Translations under genes and position numbers: made by a program | Part shown: positions 60,100 through 64,000 of the stretch, in pieces | How the letters are laid out: every line of letters starts with the position of its first letter | Position numbering within the stretch: the stretch's first letter is position 1 | Notes under the pieces: model-generated | Databases searched by the model: none | What the model was told of the DNA's origin: nothing | The model's input: only the letters and a program-made list of their open reading frames with translations | From: Pontibacter korlensis | GTDB lineage: Bacteria; Bacteroidota; Bacteroidia; Cytophagales; Hymenobacteraceae | Direction: 5' to 3' | DNA length: 64,000 nucleotides | Assembly: GCF_000973725.1 (NCBI RefSeq) | Contig: NZ_CP009621.1 | Coordinates: forward strand, 2,020,501 to 2,084,500

Positions 60100-61188
60100 T
60101 TACTTTGCCTGTGTTACGGCCTTCTGTGGTTGAGACTTCTGCTGGTCGTTTAGCCATAGCAAAGTGGAGTTATAGGCCATGTCGTGCACGCCCACATACA
60201 GCACCAGCTTCACGTTATTTGATTCGCGACTAAATACCACCTCCGGGTCAGACTCGCCAAAGTGGGGATCGGTGGCCTCGCCCTGCAGGTTCTCTGGTAT
60301 GGCCTGTTCCTTTACAATGTACTCCATATCCTCTTTGGAAATAGTATCGGCGGGAGCAGCTAAGATATTAAAGGCACGGATGGAATGGCTTGGCGGCACC
60401 AGCAGGTCATTTATACCGTGAGCCAGGAGGATCGAGACATCTTTAGCCTTGTGAATATGGGTACTGGGACTGCGCCTCTTCCCCTCTGCAGCCGCTGCTG
60501 TACCCAGAAGAGGTTCACCACCCAAAGCGGCTATAATTTGTTTGTTATACTTGCGGTGCGGATAGTATAGGTTGAAATCATACCACTCCGGGATATCGAA
60601 AACAGGGACCCAAGCCGCAACACCAGCCCATAGCTCAGGGTGGCGGCTGGCTGTAACCAGTGCGGTCATAGCACCGCCCGAGGAACCAACCAGGTACACT
60701 CGCGAAGAGTCAATATCAGCATGCTGCATGGCATAATCCACCGCATCCACGATATCCTGAATGGCGGCATCTGAAGCCATTGCCTCAGGGTGCTCAAAAA
60801 TGCCCCGATAATTTGGCTGAATAAATGCCCAGTCGTACTTCTCGGCCCAAAGCGCAAACGGAATAGACGGCACTTGCAGGTATCCACTGCTCCAGCTATG
60901 CAACAGCACCAGCAGCGGCTTTTTGCGGCTCGATTCAGAGGCATAGAACAAAGCAGGCTCTACCTTGCCATCCATTGTAGACTTTATCTGCACCACTTCA
61001 ATATCCTTCAGCTCCTTTTTCCAGTCCTCAAGGCTTTCGTCGCCCACATTGCCGGGGTATTGTTTGGTGGTGGTGTATCCTTCCAAGGGCTCGATAGGAG
61101 GGATAGGTTTGTCCCTGTTACAGGCCGTGAACAGAATACTTAGCAGCAAAGGAAGCAGAAGTTTAACCGGGTGAGAGTTTTTCTTCAT
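60100..61188 (-). CDS. Lipoprotein alpha/beta hydrolase (prolyl-oligopeptidase type)
   Basis: Lipid-anchored hydrolase of 362 residues from the ATG at 61186-61188; a start at 61209 adds seven residues. The signal ends LLLSILFTAC, placing the lipidated Cys at about residue 23. The catalytic core has YLVGSSGGAMTALVTASRHPEL with the nucleophile Ser and later LLAHGINDLLVPPSHS with the acid and, after it, the His region. It resembles acyl-peptidase/prolyl-oligopeptidase domains; substrate unknown. Confidence 0.85.
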   Translation of the reverse strand: MKKNSHPVKLLLPLLLSILFTACNRDKPIPPIEPLEGYTTTKQYPGNVGDESLEDWKKELKDIEVVQIKSTMDGKVEPALFYASESSRKKPLLVLLHSWSSGYLQVPSIPFALWAEKYDWAFIQPNYRGIFEHPEAMASDAAIQDIVDAVDYAMQHADIDSSRVYLVGSSGGAMTALVTASRHPELWAGVAAWVPVFDIPEWYDFNLYYPHRKYNKQIIAALGGEPLLGTAAAAEGKRRSPSTHIHKAKDVSILLAHGINDLLVPPSHSIRAFNILAAPADTISKEDMEYIVKEQAIPENLQGEATDPHFGESDPEVVFSRESNNVKLVLYVGVHDMAYNSTLLWLNDQQKSQPQKAVTQAK

Positions 61189-61208
61189 CAGAATGGTTTT
61201 AGCGGGCA

Positions 61209-61239
61209 CAAAGGTATAAGTTGGCTGTACTTTTACAAG
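61209..61239 (-). promoter_or_regulatory. Promoter of the lipoprotein hydrolase gene
   Basis: On the minus strand CTTG (complement of 61236-61239) and TACCTTTG (complement of 61209-61216) are separated by 19 bp, a good match to the Bacteroidetes consensus. It lies 21 bp upstream of the chosen ATG; the in-frame ATG at 61209 falls at the -7 box itself, which favours the downstream start. Confidence 0.75.
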
Positions 61240-61311
61240 AACTGTATCCTGATAAAAATGTTACGCTAAGCTCCAGGCAGAGGGCAAAAACAAAGAAGGT
61301 GGCACTGGTTT

Positions 61312-62121
61312 TTAGTTAGCAGTATCTACATCCTGATACCGCACCTTCAGGTTAGATTTTGAGGTGAAGTGCTGAACAACAGCGGTATACTTCTCCTGGC
61401 TCGCCTCATGAAAATTGTCTGAAGTATCCCACACCCTGCCGTCGGAGAAGCTAATTTTGTAGTGCGGCTCTGCTTCCACTTCGCCTTTAGAATTCAGTTT
61501 GTGCGTATAGTGCGTGATAGAAGTAATATCTTGGATTGAGTACTCTTGCGGTGTCAGCGAATTGAAGTCGTTGATGATGATTTTGTCCCCGATGATTTCT
61601 TTGTACCAACCAAGGCCTAGGACAGACAGAACAACCCCGGCTATAACGCTGCCTATACACATTAACTGCACTACCTTATACCCATCTATACCATGTTTCC
61701 GGTTGGTGAACTCTATGTATACATCATACTAGTCCCGAAGCACGAGGCGGTACAGGAGCTCGATTGGTGGCATAATCAGTCCGAGCCCAAAGCAAAGACC
61801 AGGTACTAACCAAAAAGATTCAGGTGGGTATATTGCAAAATCTAAAGACCGACCACGGAAGTAGAGCTCCTGCACATCGTTGCCAAGCAGGTAAAAGATA
61901 TAGCAGATAAGGCCTGTAAAGAAGAAAAGGGGAATAATGGAGAAGATCTCGTAAATCTTGTACTTATACTCATTCAAGAATATCAGCTTATCATAGTCCC
62001 CTACAGGTTTTGGCTTGTGCGGAAACAACAAGGCCAGCAGAAAGAAAATAACGGCAGTAAGAATAGAAGCTAACATCACAAAAGTAAAAGTGCAGCAAGT
62101 TAGTGCTTTCTGCCTCAGCAA
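61312..62121 (-). pseudogene. Membrane-protein gene split by one in-frame TAG
   Basis: A 270-codon frame with a single internal stop, TAG at 61729-61731. Upstream part (62121 to 61732): 130 residues with three to four membrane helices, ending IELLYRLVLRD. Downstream, in the same frame, the stop is followed by YDVYIEFTNRKHGIDGYKVV and then a membrane helix (MCIGSVIAGVVLSVLGLGWY) and a soluble domain (INDFNSLTPQEYSIQDITS). The readable protein right after the stop indicates a nonsense mutation in one gene rather than two genes. Readthrough or a sequencing error would be the alternatives. Confidence 0.8.
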
Positions 62122-62219
62122 CTCGTTTCCAACTCTTGCTAAATCATACTAACTTGCTTTGTTTGTCTAGACTTTCGGCAAGCTTCTTTCGTTAACGAGG
62201 CAGTAACAGTAATAACACA

Positions 62220-62678
62220 ATGCAGCAAATGCAGGTACAGCAGCAGGTTTATACGGCGAGGCCAGAAGACTATGCTTTCCTTACAGAAGTATGGGAGGCA
62301 TCGGTACGGGCAACGCATCATTTTCTGACAGAGGAAGATATACTGTTTTATAAGCCGCTGGTGCGGGATGAGTACCTGCAGCAGGTAGAGCTGCGTTATG
62401 TAAAAGACGAAAATGGGCGCATTGCCGGGTTTGTTGGTACTGCCGAGGGTAAAGTGGAGATGCTATTTGTCCACCCGGAGAGCCGGGGGCAAGGCATCGG
62501 AAAAAAACTATTGCAATATGCTGTAGATGCGCTGCAGGCAAATGCTGTGGACGTAAACGAACAAAACGAACAGGCAATAGGCTTTTATGAGCATTTTGGC
62601 TTCCGTACTGTTAGCCGCTCAGAGGTAGACGGCATGGGCAAACCATACCCGATACTGCACATGCAGTTGCCTCGCTAA
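62220..62678 (+). CDS. GNAT-family N-acetyltransferase
   Basis: Acetyltransferase of 152 residues. The acetyl-CoA-binding motif is HPESRGQGIGKKLLQYAV (about 95-112), with Q/R-x-x-G-x-G intact, and AIGFYEHFGFRTVSRSE is the usual end. The N-terminal TARPEDYAFLTEVWEASVRATHHFL matches the YjaB-like group. Substrate unknown. Confidence 0.9.
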   Translation: MQQMQVQQQVYTARPEDYAFLTEVWEASVRATHHFLTEEDILFYKPLVRDEYLQQVELRYVKDENGRIAGFVGTAEGKVEMLFVHPESRGQGIGKKLLQYAVDALQANAVDVNEQNEQAIGFYEHFGFRTVSRSEVDGMGKPYPILHMQLPR

Positions 62679-62703
62679 AAAGCGCTGAAAGTACAGTATT
62701 ATC

Positions 62704-64000
62704 ATGAAAGACATCCTCAAAAATTACAGGCGTAGACTTCTGAACCTTGGCTCCAGCAACAGAGCCCTGGTATTGCTGCGCCTGTACCGAGAGCTGCACC
62801 TGGATGTAGAGGCACTGGATTTCGTGAATGGTAAGCCGGCGTTTGATGTGCTTGGAAAGCTGCTGAGTGGCAAAAAGAAGATTACGCTGAGTCCATATGC
62901 CGACAGCCGCCATGCACCTGTAGCTGCTGTGAGTCGGCGCCTGCGTTTTATCAAGCGCAAGGCCGAGATGATATTTGAGGAGCGTGGTAGCAGGGAGTTA
63001 TACTTAGGCTGGCCCTTTGTGCATGGCAAGTTCTCGGACGGTACGGCCGTGCGTAGCCCGCTGCTGTTCTTTCCTGTGAAGCTGCAGGTAAATGCGGCAC
63101 AGGAGTGGGAGCTGCAACCCGATGAGGCGCAGCCGCCACAGTTTAACCAGAGCTTTCTGCTGGCCTACGCGCATTATATGGAAACACCTTTGGCCGAGGA
63201 GCTAGTGGAGCTGGACTTAAGCACACTGCCGCAGCATCCGCTGGAGTTTCGCACTAAAGTTTATGAACTGCTGAAAGAGCATCAGCTAAGTATAAATGCC
63301 GGCCGTGAGTTTTTCACAGATAAACTAAAACGCTTTACAGACTATAAAAAAGCTGATTACGAGACGGAACTGAAGCCGGGGCAGCTGCACCTGGAGCAGG
63401 AGGCTGTGCTGGGTATATTCCCGCAGACAGCTTCTTATTTACTCACAGATTATGATGCCCTGCTGGAGCAAGGGGAGCTGCAGGAAATGGAGCAGCTGTT
63501 CGGTACGCCCGAGGCAAGTACAAACCTGAGTACACAGGCGCAGCATACTTTTACGGCCTTTGCCATGGATGCCTCGCAGGAGGCGGCGCTGCAGGCGGTA
63601 AAGCAGGGGCAGTCGGTGGTGGTGCAAGGACCTCCGGGCACGGGCAAATCGCAGCTTATCTGTAATTTAGTATCTGACTTTACCGCAAGGGGCAAGAAGG
63701 TGCTGGTGGTTAGTCAAAAGCGAGCTGCCCTGGATGTAGTGCACCAGCGGCTGTCGCGGCAGGGGCTGGGTACGTTTGCCGCCCTGGTGCACGACATTAA
63801 CGCCGACCGAAAAGCTATCTTCAATCAGTTGCGCGAGCAGATAGAGCAGCTGGACGAGTATAAAAAGCAGAACCTTGCGCTCAACAGCATCTACACCGAC
63901 CGCACCTTTCTGGAGGTGAGCCGTGGCATTAACAAGAACTTAGAAAAGCTACAAAGCTTTAAAACAGCCCTGTTCGACATGAGCCGCTGTGGTTGGTCGC
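62704..64000 (+). CDS. Superfamily 1 helicase-like AAA protein (3' end beyond window)
   Basis: The frame from the ATG at 62704 is open to the window edge, giving 432 residues. After a long N-terminal region (about 1-300: MKDILKNYRRRLLNLGSSNR, YLGWPFVHGKF) comes a Walker A motif GPPGTGKS at 309-316, followed by VLVVSQKRAALDVVHQRL. This is the pattern of DNA2/NAM7-like SF1 helicases with a large N-terminal domain. The full protein should be over 1000 residues. Family members act in DNA/RNA unwinding, and some are linked to phage defence, but nothing here shows that. Confidence 0.82.
   Translation, partial: MKDILKNYRRRLLNLGSSNRALVLLRLYRELHLDVEALDFVNGKPAFDVLGKLLSGKKKITLSPYADSRHAPVAAVSRRLRFIKRKAEMIFEERGSRELYLGWPFVHGKFSDGTAVRSPLLFFPVKLQVNAAQEWELQPDEAQPPQFNQSFLLAYAHYMETPLAEELVELDLSTLPQHPLEFRTKVYELLKEHQLSINAGREFFTDKLKRFTDYKKADYETELKPGQLHLEQEAVLGIFPQTASYLLTDYDALLEQGELQEMEQLFGTPEASTNLSTQAQHTFTAFAMDASQEAALQAVKQGQSVVVQGPPGTGKSQLICNLVSDFTARGKKVLVVSQKRAALDVVHQRLSRQGLGTFAALVHDINADRKAIFNQLREQIEQLDEYKKQNLALNSIYTDRTFLEVSRGINKNLEKLQSFKTALFDMSRCGWS

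Overview
The window is a piece of a Bacteroidetes chromosome, most likely from the order Cytophagales and close to Pontibacter/Hymenobacter. This rests on several things read in the sequence. Promoters have the Bacteroidetes form TTTG-N19-TAnnTTTG. SecD and SecF are fused in one protein. There are a BatD protein, a thiamin-regulated TonB receptor with an N-terminal carboxypeptidase-like domain, a two-domain Nfu protein and a type B ribosomal protein L31. The species is inferred, not read. Most of the window is housekeeping DNA with short intergenic gaps and well-formed terminators. I found no tRNA, rRNA, CRISPR array or prophage.

Layout. 0-7 kb: rpsI-rplM (rpsI runs off the left edge), a quinone oxidoreductase, an RluA pseudouridine synthase, a PhoB/PhoR-like two-component pair, a DUF3108 protein and recA. 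7-11 kb: a probable outer-membrane protein, a GNAT enzyme, an SDR and an unrecognised protein. 11-19 kb: an envelope-folding cluster (parvulin-OmpA fusion, SurA-like PPIase, MoxR ATPase), then a partner-switching module (STAS protein, anti-sigma-type kinase, membrane SpoIIE-type phosphatase). 19-25 kb: guaB, a rhodanese, pnuC, a NadR-type kinase, an aldose epimerase and small proteins. 25-28 kb: a TPP riboswitch driving a TonB receptor, presumably for thiamin. 28-37 kb: glutaryl-CoA dehydrogenase-like enzyme, a sigma factor with a membrane partner, a Nuc-type PLD nuclease, ruvB, queG, batD and aroC. 37-41 kb: a Na+/H+ antiporter carrying an embedded palindrome, and a complete but frameshifted IS982-family insertion sequence with target duplications. 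41-51 kb: Nfu, SecDF, a TrkA-type protein, udk, rdgB, a PyrR-like enzyme, rpmE, a GlmU-like enzyme, holB and hemC. 51-64 kb: AGCS and NSS amino-acid transporters, a cyclophilin, an RmlD-like reductase, a decayed ComEA-type gene, an unexplained 500-bp GC-rich stretch, a methyltransferase, a NUDIX enzyme, a lipoprotein hydrolase, a membrane-protein gene split by one in-frame TAG, a GNAT enzyme and the start of a superfamily-1 helicase.

How they work together. Vitamin and cofactor uptake (pnuC, NadR-type kinase, TPP-controlled receptor) sits within about 6 kb. Envelope biogenesis is represented by SecDF, two parvulins, a cyclophilin, BatD and MoxR. Signalling is by a two-component pair, an extracytoplasmic-type sigma factor and a partner switch.

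Most interesting: the heptamer AAGTATA/TATACTT is strikingly over-represented in genes and gaps alike. Other points are a 33-bp perfect palindrome inside a transporter gene, unusually long perfect hairpins between convergent genes, and a decayed patch at 57-62 kb. I did not find a convincing new multi-gene defence or biosynthetic system.
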